The translations under genes were made by a program, and so were the position numbers. A model generated the notes under the pieces. It searched no databases. It had not been told where the DNA came from and saw only the letters and a list, made by a program, of their open reading frames with translations. This document shows positions 9,474 to 18,199 of a stretch of 64,000 nucleotides of DNA, in pieces. This stretch comes from Chitinophagales bacterium (GTDB lineage Bacteria > Bacteroidota > Bacteroidia > Chitinophagales > Chitinophagaceae): positions 1 to 64,000 of the forward strand of contig JAFLBN010000002.1 of NCBI GenBank assembly GCA_017303395.1. The letters run 5' to 3'. The first letter of the stretch is position 1, and every line of letters starts with the position of its first letter.

Positions 9474-10241
9474 TTGCGCCCCTTTATACTTGCAAATATT
9501 ATTCTTGTTCTATGCTTGTTGGGTATAGATGTATTGTACTTGTCAGGTGCAATTGATTGGTGGTGGTTGCTGATACCTGTTGTTATTTACATTCATCTTT
9601 TGGTATTTGGCGCTATCTTTATACAGTGGAATTTCTACGTAAAATCTTACAACAAAGGTGTACAATCTAAGCAAGTTGCTCTGACATTTGATGACGGTCC
9701 TGCACAGTACACAAGTGTTATATTGGATGTATTGAAGAAAGAAGGTGTGCAGGCTGCATTCTTTTCTATTGGTAAAAATGCGGTGGCTAATCCTGAAATA
9801 GTGAAACGTTGGCATTCCGATGGACACTTAATCGGCAATCATAGCTACGACCATGGTTTCAATTTCGATTGGAAAACGAGTAAAGCCATGCAGGAAGAAA
9901 TTAACAAAACCAACAATGCCATCATGCAAATAGCAGGTGTTACACCAAAGTTATTTCGTCCACCATACGGTGTTACCAATCCCAATCTGGCAAAAGCAAT
10001 CACCCGTTCAGACATGTATTCTATTGGCTGGAACGTACGTTCGTTCGATACTACGGCTAAAAACAAGGCAGATTTAGAGGCTCGCATCCTCAACAGGCTG
10101 AAAGGTGGCGATATTGTTCTGCTGCATGATTCTCAACAGATTACCGCCGAAATTTTAACGGATTTAATTAGAACGGCTCGTGAAAAGGGTTTTACCTTTG
10201 TGCGCGTAGATAAACTACTGGATTTAAAACCGTATGCGTAA
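9474..10241 (+). CDS. Polysaccharide deacetylase, NodB domain, membrane-anchored
   Basis: 255 residues from a TTG at 9474; no ATG exists in the first 130 codons and the frame closes 12 bp upstream, so a non-ATG start is required. Two hydrophobic helices (about 5-25 and 30-50) precede a full NodB domain: TFDDGP at 71-76 (Asp73, Asp74), metal His123 and His127 in NHSYDH, RPPYG at 162-166 and the LLHD motif near the end. The enzyme should remove N- or O-acetyl groups from a polysaccharide or related glycan outside the inner membrane. It overlaps the lolA start by 8 bp. Confidence 0.88.
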   Translation: MRPFILANIILVLCLLGIDVLYLSGAIDWWWLLIPVVIYIHLLVFGAIFIQWNFYVKSYNKGVQSKQVALTFDDGPAQYTSVILDVLKKEGVQAAFFSIGKNAVANPEIVKRWHSDGHLIGNHSYDHGFNFDWKTSKAMQEEINKTNNAIMQIAGVTPKLFRPPYGVTNPNLAKAITRSDMYSIGWNVRSFDTTAKNKADLEARILNRLKGGDIVLLHDSQQITAEILTDLIRTAREKGFTFVRVDKLLDLKPYA

Positions 10242-10866
10242 TCTTTTTACAGCTATTTTATGCACTATATCGGTTGGTGCTATTGCACAGCCTAAAGGCT
10301 ATACTGCATTGAAAAACGCCTCTGCCTTTCAACAGGCAATGAGCCAGAACAGTACGAAAGTGCTGACTATAGCCAGCGATTTTACGCAGGTCAAAAACAT
10401 GGCTTTGCTGGAAGAGAAAATCAAATCGAAAGGTAAGTTTTACTATAAAAAAGAAGACAAAGTCAGGATTGAATACACCAGTCCGTATAGCTATCTGTTG
10501 GTGATGAACGCTGGTCAGGTAATGGTTAAAGATGAGCAGAAAACCAGCAAAATCAATACTAAAAACAGTAAAACAATGCAATCTGTCAACAGAATAATGA
10601 TAGATTGTATGAGGGGAACGGTGTTTCAAAACCCGGACTTTAAGGTTGCTGCTTACGAAAGTGGTACAGGTTATTTGCTGAACATGGTGCCGGTAACAGA
10701 TGCTATGAAAAAGATGTTCAAGCAGATAGATGTGTATATGGATAAGAAGACGATGGATGTTGACAGGCTGACAATGACAGAACTAGGCGGAGACTATACC
10801 GACATGGACTTTGCAAATACAAAACATAACACTGCACTGGATGAAGCAATTTTTAAGGTTAAGTAG
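10234..10866 (+). CDS. lolA: LolA-family outer-membrane lipoprotein carrier
   Basis: 210 residues with a signal peptide (MRNLFTAILCTISVGAIA|Q) and the LolA core: ASDFTQ near 48-53, the KGKFYYKKEDKVRIEYTSP strand pair, and a long beta-rich C-terminal half. LolA shuttles lipid-modified substrates through the periplasm. Its position between a deacetylase and a lipoprotein/FabZ-like pair is like the dedicated LolA copies of aryl-polyene and flexirubin clusters, so this may not be the housekeeping copy. Confidence 0.82.
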   Translation: MRNLFTAILCTISVGAIAQPKGYTALKNASAFQQAMSQNSTKVLTIASDFTQVKNMALLEEKIKSKGKFYYKKEDKVRIEYTSPYSYLLVMNAGQVMVKDEQKTSKINTKNSKTMQSVNRIMIDCMRGTVFQNPDFKVAAYESGTGYLLNMVPVTDAMKKMFKQIDVYMDKKTMDVDRLTMTELGGDYTDMDFANTKHNTALDEAIFKVK

Positions 10867-11494
10867 CCTTTTGCTGCTATTTTTTGCTTCGTGCGCGAGC
10901 CCCTATAAGGGCTTAAAACCATCATCTTCTGCAAATAAGACTGCATATCAATACAAGCCACAATTTTTAAAAGAGGTTTACCGTTGTACGGTAAATGGTA
11001 GGGTGCTATTCAAGAAATTTCACCTGAGTGGTATCCTGTTGTTGAAAGAAATGAAAAATGGCACGGTACGTGCTATATTCCAGAATGAAATGGGCTTCAC
11101 TTTTTTCGATTTTGAGTGGGACCGTCAGGATTCATTCAAAGTAAACAGTATTATCGCTCAATTGGATAAACCTGCTGTTGTGAAAACATTGAAGAAAGAC
11201 TTCAACCTGTTCTTAATGAAGGGGTTAGAAAAAGAATCAGAAAAAATCCTGATTCAGGATAGGGGTAAAGAGGTCTTTTACTGTTTTACTATAGGGGAAG
11301 GGTATGTTTACTATGTAGAGGAGGGTAATATGCTACAGCGTATTGAAAATGCGGGTAAGAAGAGAAAAGTAACAACCATAAGCCTGATGGGTAAGCATAG
11401 TGCAAATGATTTGGCAGATAGTGTAATGTTCAACCATCATAAAGCAAACTTTACTATTAGCTTACATAAAATCAATAGCCATGTTGATGAATGA
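10841..11494 (+). CDS. Predicted lipoprotein of the LolA/dehydratase module
   Basis: 217 residues from ATG 10841, selected because it opens a lipoprotein signal (MKQFLRLSSLLLLFFASC); the lipobox FASC gives the lipidated Cys at about 17. The start overlaps lolA by 26 bp and the 3' end overlaps the dehydratase gene, so it is translationally tied to both. The rest is beta-rich and not recognised. A role as an outer-membrane partner of LolA is inferred from position only. Confidence 0.7.
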   Translation: MKQFLRLSSLLLLFFASCASPYKGLKPSSSANKTAYQYKPQFLKEVYRCTVNGRVLFKKFHLSGILLLKEMKNGTVRAIFQNEMGFTFFDFEWDRQDSFKVNSIIAQLDKPAVVKTLKKDFNLFLMKGLEKESEKILIQDRGKEVFYCFTIGEGYVYYVEEGNMLQRIENAGKKRKVTTISLMGKHSANDLADSVMFNHHKANFTISLHKINSHVDE

Positions 11495-11840
11495 TTTTTA
11501 CAGTATTGAATACATGCTCAGGGAGCCCAACAGTGCTTCTTGCAAAGTTGCCTTCAATACTCAGCACGATATATTTAAAGGGCACTTTCCAAGTCAGCCA
11601 GTAGTACCGGGTGTTTGTATGATGCAAATGGTAAAAGAGCTGTTGGAGCAATTGATAGATAAAAACCTCTGGATGCGTGATGCTGGCCAGGTTAAATTCC
11701 TCCAATTGATAACGCCCGATGTGCAGCCTGTTGTCAATATCAGTTGGAAACAAGACGGCCGGGCACTGAATGTGAATGCATCATTCAAAAGCGATAGCTC
11801 AGATTTGTTTAAGTTGACAGGTAACTTCGAAACGAAATAA
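11481..11840 (+). CDS. FabZ-like 3-hydroxyacyl-ACP dehydratase-related hotdog protein
   Basis: 119 residues; ATG 11487 is an alternative start. The segment FKGHFPSQPVVPGVCMMQM at 32-50 is the FabZ/FabA hotdog signature with the catalytic His35. In FabZ the next helix supplies a Glu (or Asp in FabA); the aligned position here is Gln49, so normal dehydratase chemistry is uncertain. Similar short dehydratase-like proteins occur in aryl-polyene/flexirubin clusters beside LolA and lipoproteins. The gene ends at a strong terminator. Confidence 0.78.
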   Translation: MLMNDFYSIEYMLREPNSASCKVAFNTQHDIFKGHFPSQPVVPGVCMMQMVKELLEQLIDKNLWMRDAGQVKFLQLITPDVQPVVNISWKQDGRALNVNASFKSDSSDLFKLTGNFETK

Positions 11841-11845
11841 AAATT

Positions 11846-11874
11846 AAGCAAGGGTTAATATCCCTTGCTTTTTT
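11846..11874 (+). terminator. Rho-independent terminator
   Basis: Perfect 9-bp stem AAGCAAGGG/CCCTTGCTT (11846-11854 with 11862-11870), 7-base loop, then TTTT, 5 bp after the dehydratase stop. Confidence 0.87.
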
Positions 11875-11930
11875 ATATAAAATAATGTTAAACCAAAGTC
11901 GATGTTTATGTATCGATTTTGGTAATATCT

Positions 11931-11938
11931 TACCTTTC
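11931..11938 (+). promoter_or_regulatory. Possible Bacteroidota -7 box
   Basis: TACCTTTC, one mismatch from TAnnTTTG, lies 16 bp before the start of the T9SS type A protein and after a terminator. A TTTATG 21 bp upstream could be a weak -33 element. Confidence 0.4.
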
Positions 11939-11953
11939 TGAATACATTATTTT

Positions 11954-12697
11954 ATGAATAAACTACCTGTACTCTTTTTATTGTTTTTCTGTTCTTTCTT
12001 CACTGCCAACGCACAGCGTTATACTGATCTGGATGCTACATTGTTAAGCCCGCTTGCTAATGATACAGTCATGGTTGATAATCAGTTTGATATTGTACTG
12101 CAAGTAGTAAACAAAGGTGTAGATACGTTTCGTGCAACAGATTCGGCACAGTTTGTATTAGAATTCGATGGCAGTCCTATATTGTTTAGTATTGGCGGTG
12201 GACCGGCGCTACCATACTTGCCTTACAGTGGAGCGGAAATAGTGCCTGGAGATACTGCATTAGTAGGATTTTCATTTACTCTTTTCAGTGGTTGGGATTT
12301 AGGAACTACTGACTTCTGTGCGCGGTTTATACCATATAATGCTGCAGACTCTATTGTAGATACTGTATTAACAAATAATGGTGGCTGCACTAATATTTTG
12401 GTATATGATGGAACTACTGGTATATACAGTGTAAAACAATCTACTCAGACAGTTAGTATTTACCCTAATCCGGCTAAGGAAATAGTGCACATAAAAACCA
12501 CTATTACTAAGCCTGAACATATAATGTTCTCTTTAGTAAATATCATGGGACAAACAATGTTGAAACAGGATATTGGATTAATATCACCAGGAGAACTGGA
12601 TATACCTGTTAGCCTGAATAATATACCAAAAGGTGTTTATGGGTATCAGATATTGGTAGGAAGCGAGATAAAGAAAGGGAAACTTCAGGTAGAATAG
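11954..12697 (+). CDS. Secreted protein with T9SS type A sorting domain
   Basis: 247 residues: a signal peptide (MNKLPVLFLLFFCSFFTANA|Q), a CARDB-like beta-sandwich region of about 130 residues, then a C-terminal sorting domain from VSIYPNPAKE (about residue 168) through NIMGQ and GVYGYQILVGSEIKKGKL, the hallmark of type IX secretion type A substrates. Function of the N-terminal domain is unknown. It stands alone between two terminators. Confidence 0.87.
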   Translation: MNKLPVLFLLFFCSFFTANAQRYTDLDATLLSPLANDTVMVDNQFDIVLQVVNKGVDTFRATDSAQFVLEFDGSPILFSIGGGPALPYLPYSGAEIVPGDTALVGFSFTLFSGWDLGTTDFCARFIPYNAADSIVDTVLTNNGGCTNILVYDGTTGIYSVKQSTQTVSIYPNPAKEIVHIKTTITKPEHIMFSLVNIMGQTMLKQDIGLISPGELDIPVSLNNIPKGVYGYQILVGSEIKKGKLQVE

Positions 12698-12721
12698 GTT
12701 AACTACTGTTTAAGATATCGT

Positions 12722-12749
12722 AAAGCGGAGATACCTATCTCCGCTTTTT
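12722..12749 (+). terminator. Rho-independent terminator
   Basis: Stem AGCGGAGAT/ATCTCCGCT with loop ACCT, flanked by A and T runs, 26 bp after the type A secreted protein gene. Confidence 0.85.
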
Positions 12750-12780
12750 ATTTGCGTATATTTATACAAATAACAATACA

Positions 12781-12897
12781 ATGGTTATACTATATGCAAT
12801 TATTGCGTTGGTTGTATTCGCAGGCTTACTATGGGTGAGTCTTAAATTGTATAAGGCCTTTATAGAAGGTAAGTTTGAGAATAAGCGGGAAGATTAA
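12781..12897 (+). CDS. 38-residue single-helix membrane protein
   Basis: A short frame of 38 codons: an uncharged hydrophobic N-terminal helix (VILYAIIALVVFAGLLWVSL) followed by a charged tail KLYKAFIEGKFENKRED. The frame starts with ATG, has its own intergenic space after a terminator, and stops 4 bp before the convergent DUF2520 gene. The layout, one helix with a cytoplasmic basic/acidic tail, fits a small membrane protein. No homologue is claimed. Confidence 0.5.
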   Translation: MVILYAIIALVVFAGLLWVSLKLYKAFIEGKFENKRED

Positions 12898-12901
12898 CAG
12901 A

Positions 12902-13669
12902 TTACTTGCTATACATCTTTAGTATAGAAGCTGATATGCTTTTATACATTTCTTCCCATTCAGGGTGTTGATTTAATAACTGTAGATGTTCCTGCATGGT
13001 TGCAGTGTCATTTCTTTTTGCAGGTCCCGTTTGTAATGTTGATGGTGATTGACTGTTTATTCTTTCAGCAGTTTGTGCTATGATAGGTATCATAGTGCTG
13101 AAAGGTATACCGTGTTCTGCACACATTTTTTCTGCAACAGCAAACAGATGGTTTGAAAAATTATTACTGAACACAGCTGCAAGGTGCATTTGCTTTCTTT
13201 TATCACTATCAGCTTCGTACACACTATCCGTAAAGCTGGCAGCAATTGTATGAATAAGTGCTGAACTATCTGTGTTATTTATTTCTATTGCAGATGGAAT
13301 GTTTCTTGTTTCAGGTAGCTGGTGTTTTGTTATTGAATATATAGGCCAGATAACACCATAGTTTTTAGCAGCGTCTTTCAATACACTTGAAGATACAGCG
13401 CCTGCTGTATGAAGCAGTAATGTATTATTAAAGCTTAACTTACCAGATATTTCTTCAATTGCACTGTCTGAGATCGCCAAGATACATACATCCGCATTAT
13501 CAGGTATCCCATCAATTAGCTCATATGCATTGGCATTGATTGTATTGGCAAGTTCTTCAGCCTTAGTTATATCCCTGCCATATATCCCTTTACACAGATG
13601 TCCTGCTGCATGTAGTTTTATGGCCATAAACCAGGCTGTATTACCAGTGCCTATTATATAGTAAGTCAT
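12902..13669 (-). CDS. DUF2520 / Rossmann-like NADP-binding protein
   Basis: 255 residues. The N terminus YYIIGTGNTAWF is a GxGxxA-type dinucleotide loop; the HTAGAVSSSVL segment and the GVIWPIYSIT block belong to the Rossmann-like domain of the F420/NADP oxidoreductase-related family, and the helical C-terminal half with AAVFSNNFSNHLF is DUF2520. The reaction is unknown. Start overlaps the plsC stop by 4 bp, so the two genes are coupled. Confidence 0.85.
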   Translation of the reverse strand: MTYYIIGTGNTAWFMAIKLHAAGHLCKGIYGRDITKAEELANTINANAYELIDGIPDNADVCILAISDSAIEEISGKLSFNNTLLLHTAGAVSSSVLKDAAKNYGVIWPIYSITKHQLPETRNIPSAIEINNTDSSALIHTIAASFTDSVYEADSDKRKQMHLAAVFSNNFSNHLFAVAEKMCAEHGIPFSTMIPIIAQTAERINSQSPSTLQTGPAKRNDTATMQEHLQLLNQHPEWEEMYKSISASILKMYSK

Positions 13670-14421
13670 GATAAAGACTGTTTATGAGTTACATAATAGT
13701 CTTCCATAATCATATGAGCCTTTTCTTTAAGAGCAGTAATATCTTCGAGCGTAAGCCCTTTGGTAGATATAGGTTCTAAAAAGTGGAAATGTATGGTCTT
13801 TGGCCTAGCCCATATTTTCTTGTCATGTGGTAGTATGGTTCCGGTATTGAAGATAATACCAGGTATAATATCTTTTTGTGCTTTTACAGCAGTAATAAAT
13901 GCTCCGTCATAAAAGCGTTGAATTGGTTGATCTGTTTTATTACGTGTTCCTTCGGGATAAAGACAAAGGTGTATGCCAAGGTCTAAAATCTCTTGCATTT
14001 TGGTAAAGCTCTCTCTTCTGGAGTTTTCGTTCTTTCTGTTTACCAGTATAGAACCGGCTTTGTATATCACACCAAATAGGGGAATCTTCGACATCTCAAC
14101 TTTTGCCAATGTTTTGTTAGGTCCGGGTATCCATGGCGAAGAAACGGGGATATCTACAAGCGAATTGTGATTAGTGATTACCACATAGTTCTCTCCTTCT
14201 TTGAAATGTTCTGTTCCTTTTCTCACAATCCTGCAACCCACAATAGGCATGAAGAAACCCATCCATGCCCTGAATACAGGATGCAGTGCTTTACTTTTTG
14301 AAGGTTCCTGCAGGTTTGAGATTATCCATATAGGAATGAAAACAATGAGCATAGTTGCAACAAAAAACAACATGCCAACAATGAAGTATATACGTCCTAA
14401 AATGTTACTGATCAGCTTCAT
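13666..14421 (-). CDS. plsC: 1-acyl-sn-glycerol-3-phosphate acyltransferase (PlsC family)
   Basis: 251 residues, N-terminal membrane helix(es) up to about residue 37. The acyltransferase motif NHNSLVD gives His85-x4-Asp90, and YPEGTR lies at 155-160. The enzyme acylates lysophosphatidate at the membrane to make phosphatidate. It overlaps ung by 17 bp at its 5' end and DUF2520 at its 3' end, within a leftward operon. Confidence 0.9.
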   Translation of the reverse strand: MKLISNILGRIYFIVGMLFFVATMLIVFIPIWIISNLQEPSKSKALHPVFRAWMGFFMPIVGCRIVRKGTEHFKEGENYVVITNHNSLVDIPVSSPWIPGPNKTLAKVEMSKIPLFGVIYKAGSILVNRKNENSRRESFTKMQEILDLGIHLCLYPEGTRNKTDQPIQRFYDGAFITAVKAQKDIIPGIIFNTGTILPHDKKIWARPKTIHFHFLEPISTKGLTLEDITALKEKAHMIMEDYYVTHKQSLS

Positions 14422-15091
14422 TTAAATTCCAGTCAATTGGTGTTAAGCCTTTTTGCAACAGCCATTCATTGGCCTTGCTAAAGTGCTTGCAGCCCATAAA
14501 CCCGTTATGTGCCGAAAGTGGTGATGGGTGGGCAGCAGTAAGTATCAGGTGTTTTGTCTTATCTATCAACTCTTGCTTGCTCTTTGCAAAGCTACCCCAA
14601 AGCATGAAAACTACACCATCTTTTTGATCTGAAATAGTTTTGATAACAGCGTCCGTAAACAAATGCCAGCCTATCTTGCTATGAGACATAGGTTTGTTTA
14701 TCTCTACAGTAAGCGATGCATTGAGCATCAGTACGCCTTGTCTGGCCCATTTTTCAAGATTGCCGTGTTTCGGTATCGGAATGCCTAAATCTGTAAATTG
14801 TTCCTTGAAAATATTAACTAAAGAGGGTGGAGCGGATACACCATGAGGCACAGAAAAACTTAGTCCATGTGCTTGGCCGGGATTATGATATGGGTCTTGC
14901 CCCAGTATCACCACTTTTACATCGCTTATTGGGGTAGTGTTAAAAGCGTTGAATATGAGCTTTCCTGGTGGGTAAATAGTTTTTCCTGCCAGCTTTTCAT
15001 GCTTAAGAAATCCGACTATTTCTGCAAAATATGGCTTTGGGAATTCTGCTAATAATGCAGTTTTCCAACTCTCTTCTATCTGTACCTCCAT
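14405..15091 (-). CDS. ung: Uracil-DNA glycosylase, family 1
   Basis: 228 residues, usual length. [18 protein letters not shown] at about 65-82 holds the catalytic Asp66, and [11 protein letters not shown] near residue 188 holds the leucine-loop His. The enzyme removes uracil from DNA at the start of base excision repair. It lies 9 bp from the 3' end of the upstream secreted protein gene and its end overlaps plsC. Confidence 0.96.
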   Translation of the reverse strand: MEVQIEESWKTALLAEFPKPYFAEIVGFLKHEKLAGKTIYPPGKLIFNAFNTTPISDVKVVILGQDPYHNPGQAHGLSFSVPHGVSAPPSLVNIFKEQFTDLGIPIPKHGNLEKWARQGVLMLNASLTVEINKPMSHSKIGWHLFTDAVIKTISDQKDGVVFMLWGSFAKSKQELIDKTKHLILTAAHPSPLSAHNGFMGCKHFSKANEWLLQKGLTPIDWNLNEADQ

Positions 15092-15100
15092 GCAGGTAAA

Positions 15101-15652
15101 TTATCTGTTTTGCGGAATGTAACGCGGGTTGTTATTCGCTTTTGCAGGTTGTTGCTTTGGTGTAGTTGCAGGAGCATTTGCTTTTGCCTTACCCGGTTGC
15201 ATGATTGTGAAGCTACCGCAAAGACTTTGTGTGCCTTTTATCTGCGTAAGAATTACCAGATACAAGTCAGTCTTTTCAGGTACAAAAGAATATACTACAA
15301 AGTTTGATACTTCAGGCATTTTGAGAATTTTCTCATCTATTTTTCTGTCTTCACCATCATATAACTCGAAGTTTATTTTATTGGCATCGCGGCTACCTAT
15401 AAATATCATTTGGTAAAGAACACCTTTTGTAAGCTGAACGGCTACAGGTGTAGGCTGACGGGATTCCATGCTTATCATCGCATCGCGATAAACCTCTTGT
15501 CCCTGTGCTTTAAAGTCTTGCTTATATTGCTCTGCCTGAAGCCTGATGCTTTTGTCATTGCAACCTAAAGTAGGCAGTATCTGCGCAGATACGCTGTTGC
15601 TTATTGCTGATAAACAACCAATAACAGACAGGATGATGAACAGTTTGCGCAT
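15101..15652 (-). CDS. Secreted protein of unknown function
   Basis: 183 residues with a signal peptide ending near SVSA|Q. The middle (residues about 70-150) resembles small beta-sandwich pre-peptidase-like domains, including the phrase YQMIFIGSRDANKINFELYDG; the tail is rich in Ala, Lys, Pro and Gln and ends in NNPRYIPQNR. No family assigned. A near-consensus -7 box (TATCTTAG, minus strand, 15675-15682) is 23 bp upstream of the start. It leads the ung-plsC-DUF2520 run. Confidence 0.7.
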   Translation of the reverse strand: MRKLFIILSVIGCLSAISNSVSAQILPTLGCNDKSIRLQAEQYKQDFKAQGQEVYRDAMISMESRQPTPVAVQLTKGVLYQMIFIGSRDANKINFELYDGEDRKIDEKILKMPEVSNFVVYSFVPEKTDLYLVILTQIKGTQSLCGSFTIMQPGKAKANAPATTPKQQPAKANNNPRYIPQNR

Positions 15653-15727
15653 AATAGTATCTCAATAAGTTAGGCTAAGATAATAGAAAACTTCAAGGTT
15701 TTAGCCTTTTGGTTCGTTATCGGCTTG

Positions 15728-16063
15728 TTATTCTATGCCTTTTGTTTTAGAAAAAATATTAATAATTAAAACGCCTAATCCAATGAGTATCATACCAATT
15801 ATAGCAGCAGTATCAGGTACTTGCTTGTACAAAATGATACCGGCTATCGTTACTAATACAATACCCACACCAGACCATATAGCATACGTAATACCTACCG
15901 GCAATACTTTTACTGTTATGCTGAGGAAATAAAATGCCACTGCATAACCCACAACTACCAATATACTTGGCAAAGGCTTTCTGAATTGTTCAGATGCTTT
16001 AAGGCTACTGGTAGCTACGACTTCCCCTACAATAGCTATCAGTAGGTATAAATATTTCATCAT
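15728..16063 (-). CDS. Small multidrug resistance (SMR/EmrE-type) exporter
   Basis: 111 residues and four membrane helices, normal for SMR proteins. The proton/substrate Glu14 is in GEVVATSSLKASEQF, and the third helix has the conserved PVGITYAIWSGVG sequence. These dimeric proteins export quaternary ammonium compounds or guanidinium. Substrate here is unknown. Confidence 0.92.
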   Translation of the reverse strand: MMKYLYLLIAIVGEVVATSSLKASEQFRKPLPSILVVVGYAVAFYFLSITVKVLPVGITYAIWSGVGIVLVTIAGIILYKQVPDTAAIIGMILIGLGVLIINIFSKTKGIE

Positions 16064-16097
16064 GGGATAAAATTAACGAATAATAGCTTGAAGGCTA

Positions 16098-16976
16098 CTA
16101 TATGATTTCTGCAATATGCTTTTCTATGTTGCCTGCAATCTTTTCCATTGGCAGGTCGTTACTATCTTTGCCAAAAGGGTCTTCAATTTCTTCTGCTATC
16201 AGCTCAAGGCTGCCAAGTACGTAGAATACGATAGCAACTACAAGTGTTACCAAATAGCCAAGCGAAAACGAGTAAGCTATTGGCATTGTCATAATATAAG
16301 TGAAAATGAATTTTTTGATAAATGCACTGTAAGAGTAGGGTATTGGTGTGTTTTTAATACGCTCGCAAGCGCCGCATATATCTGTAAAGGAAGATACCTC
16401 GTTATTTATAAACAGAAGCTGCTCTCCATTTATTACGCCTTCTTTATGCAATTGAACGGCACGTGCAATAATAGCTTTTGCTACCTGATTGGGTGCATGT
16501 TTATCACTATCCAGATTTTTTAATTCAGGGTGGTCTGCATCATCCAGCATGTATCGGGTAGATTCTGCTTGCAAATGCTCTTTTAATACAAAAGCATACA
16601 TTGGTATGGCCTTGCGGAAGAAGTCTCTATTATACTCATCGTCTTTGTCTAAAAGGGTAGTGAGTTTTAATGCAAGGTTACGGCTGTTGTTTACTAATGC
16701 ACCCCACAGTTTTCGGCCTTCCCACCACCTGTCGTAGGCTGTATTTGTTCTGAATACCAATAGCAGTGATAATGCCATACCTAATATGGTATGCATTACC
16801 GAAAAGTTCTTCAGTGGGCTGGTTTCGTGTGTTTTGAAGTAGTTAATTTCCAGATACGCAATAATGCCCGAATAGATGGCCATGATAGCAATAAGCCCTA
16901 ACAGCTTGCGCAGCGTGTCGGACTTATGAAACTGAAATAAGATGCCAAACCATTCTTTGGGGTTGTATATGCGCAT
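16098..16976 (-). CDS. Bestrophin-family channel protein (YneE type)
   Basis: 292 residues. The segments SLLLVFRTNTAYDRWWEGRKLWG and the C-terminal SLELIAEEIEDPFGKDSNDLP are the bestrophin signature; four membrane helices are visible (near 22-42, 62-80, 220-260). Prokaryotic bestrophins form pentameric ion channels. The gene ends 1 bp before the FAH-family gene upstream on the same strand. Confidence 0.9.
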   Translation of the reverse strand: MRIYNPKEWFGILFQFHKSDTLRKLLGLIAIMAIYSGIIAYLEINYFKTHETSPLKNFSVMHTILGMALSLLLVFRTNTAYDRWWEGRKLWGALVNNSRNLALKLTTLLDKDDEYNRDFFRKAIPMYAFVLKEHLQAESTRYMLDDADHPELKNLDSDKHAPNQVAKAIIARAVQLHKEGVINGEQLLFINNEVSSFTDICGACERIKNTPIPYSYSAFIKKFIFTYIMTMPIAYSFSLGYLVTLVVAIVFYVLGSLELIAEEIEDPFGKDSNDLPMEKIAGNIEKHIAEII

Positions 16977-16977
16977 G

Positions 16978-17589
16978 TTATCGGATGTCTACGTGGAGTA
17001 ATTTTTGACCTTCAATAAAACCTTCCAGCTTATCATATACGTTGACAGGACCAACGCCTGCAGGCGTACCGGTAAATATTACATCGCCTATGTTCAGGGT
17101 AAAATATTGAGATACGTATTCAAGTATTTGATTGATGTTAAATATCATATCGCTACTGTTACCAACCTGAACTGTTTTGTCGTTCAGTTTCAGCTCAAAA
17201 TTGATGTTGTTTATATTTGAGCCTTCAGGAAAAGGAATAAAATTGCCTATAGCTGCAGACCCATCAAATGCCTTGGCGATTTCCCAAGGCAGGCTTTTTT
17301 CTTTTTGTTTTTGCTGAAGGTCTCTGGCGGTAAAATCAAGACCTACAGTTATAGCATTGTAGTATTTGTGAGCAAATTTTTCCTGTATGTATTTTCCATT
17401 CTTACTGATTTTTACAACCAGTTCACATTCATAATGTAAATCATCTGTAAATTCAGGATAATACAATGGTTTATCCGGGAAAAGCAAGGCGCTTTTCGGC
17501 TTCATAAATATAACCGGCTCTGTGGGTATATCATTCTTTAATTCTTTGGCATGTTCGCTGTAATTTCGCCCGATACAGATTATTTTCAT
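16978..17589 (-). CDS. Fumarylacetoacetate hydrolase-family protein
   Basis: 203 residues from MKIICIGRNYSEHAKEL. Longer in-frame starts would run into the divergent thioesterase gene, so this ATG is preferred. The metal-binding Glu residues are in HYECELVVKI, Asp in GLDFTARDLQ, and IFTGTPAGVGPV closes the fold. Family members hydrolyse or isomerise beta-diketones or decarboxylate oxaloacetate; the exact reaction is not inferable. Confidence 0.88.
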   Translation of the reverse strand: MKIICIGRNYSEHAKELKNDIPTEPVIFMKPKSALLFPDKPLYYPEFTDDLHYECELVVKISKNGKYIQEKFAHKYYNAITVGLDFTARDLQQKQKEKSLPWEIAKAFDGSAAIGNFIPFPEGSNINNINFELKLNDKTVQVGNSSDMIFNINQILEYVSQYFTLNIGDVIFTGTPAGVGPVNVYDKLEGFIEGQKLLHVDIR

Positions 17590-17599
17590 TGTTATTATT

Positions 17600-18034
17600 A
17601 TGAGTCGTGTAAAAATAAAATTTCCTGCCGAAAATCCATTGTTTACTACAACAATAGGGGTCAGAATAGGTGACATAAATTATGGCAATCATCTGGGTAA
17701 CGATTCCGTACTTTCTATAATACATGAAAGCCGCATGCAGATGCTGAAACAATGGGGTGGTAACGAGCTGAATATAGCAGGTAATAGTCTGATAATGGCC
17801 GATGTAATGATAGCTTATAAAGGAGAGGCTTTTTATGGAGAGCAATTAACCGTGAGCATATATGCAGAAGAAGTAACCGACAGGTCTTTCGATTTGTTAT
17901 ATCACATCAGTACAATACGCAAAGGGGCATCAAAAGACATAGCGCACGCCAAAACAGGTATGATATGTTTTGATTATAATACACGTAGAATAGCTACTAT
18001 CACAGAAGAATTAAAAACACTTCTTGAAAAGTAG
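17600..18034 (+). CDS. Thioesterase, hotdog fold
   Basis: 144 residues. The helix and strand pattern GDINYGNHLGNDSVLSIIHE matches acyl-CoA thioesterase/4HBT proteins, with Asp27 and the Asn-His pair where the catalytic residues lie. The start is 10 bp from the divergent FAH gene start. It is the last host gene before the tRNA and island. Confidence 0.83.
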   Translation: MSRVKIKFPAENPLFTTTIGVRIGDINYGNHLGNDSVLSIIHESRMQMLKQWGGNELNIAGNSLIMADVMIAYKGEAFYGEQLTVSIYAEEVTDRSFDLLYHISTIRKGASKDIAHAKTGMICFDYNTRRIATITEELKTLLEK

Positions 18035-18053
18035 TTTTTTTCAAAAATATCAT

Positions 18054-18061
18054 TACCTTTG
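18054..18061 (+). promoter_or_regulatory. Bacteroidota -7 promoter box of the tRNA-Met gene
   Basis: TACCTTTG matches the Bacteroidota -7 consensus TAnnTTTG exactly and lies 13 bp before the mature tRNA 5' end; a T-rich tract about 20 bp upstream fits the -33 position. Confidence 0.7.
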
Positions 18062-18073
18062 CATTCCATTTTT

Positions 18074-18147
18074 GGCGAGGTAGCTCAGATGGTTAGAGCG
18101 CAGGATTCATAACCCTGAGGTCACGGGTTCAACTCCCGTCTTCGCTA
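18074..18147 (+). tRNA. tRNA-Met (anticodon CAU)
   Basis: 74-nt cloverleaf: acceptor GGCGAGG (18074-18080) pairs with CTTCGCT (two G-U pairs), D-arm GCTCAGATGGTTAGAGC, anticodon stem CAGGA/ (T)CCTG-type with loop TTCATAA giving CAU at 18108-18110, T-arm ACGGGTTCAACTCCCGT, discriminator A. CAU may be elongator Met, or Ile if the C is lysidinylated; initiator features (GGG/CCC in the anticodon stem) are absent. CCA is not encoded. Its 3' half is the target of the island. Confidence 0.9.
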
Positions 18148-18156
18148 CGCAGAACA
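18106..18156 (+). repeat. attL direct repeat (tRNA 3' half)
   Basis: Identical to 50860-50910 over 51 bp. It runs from the anticodon loop of the intact tRNA to nine bases past its end. Similarity continues to 18178 with two changes. Confidence 0.9.
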
Positions 18157-18180
18157 GGAGCGGCTTTCAGGCCGCTCCTT
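18157..18180 (+). terminator. Terminator after the tRNA
   Basis: 8-bp stem GGAGCGGC/GCCGCTCC, loop TTTCAG, then TTTG. The homologous hairpin beyond attR differs by one compensatory pair. Confidence 0.7.
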
Positions 18181-18199
18181 TGCTTTTCTAAAAACACGT

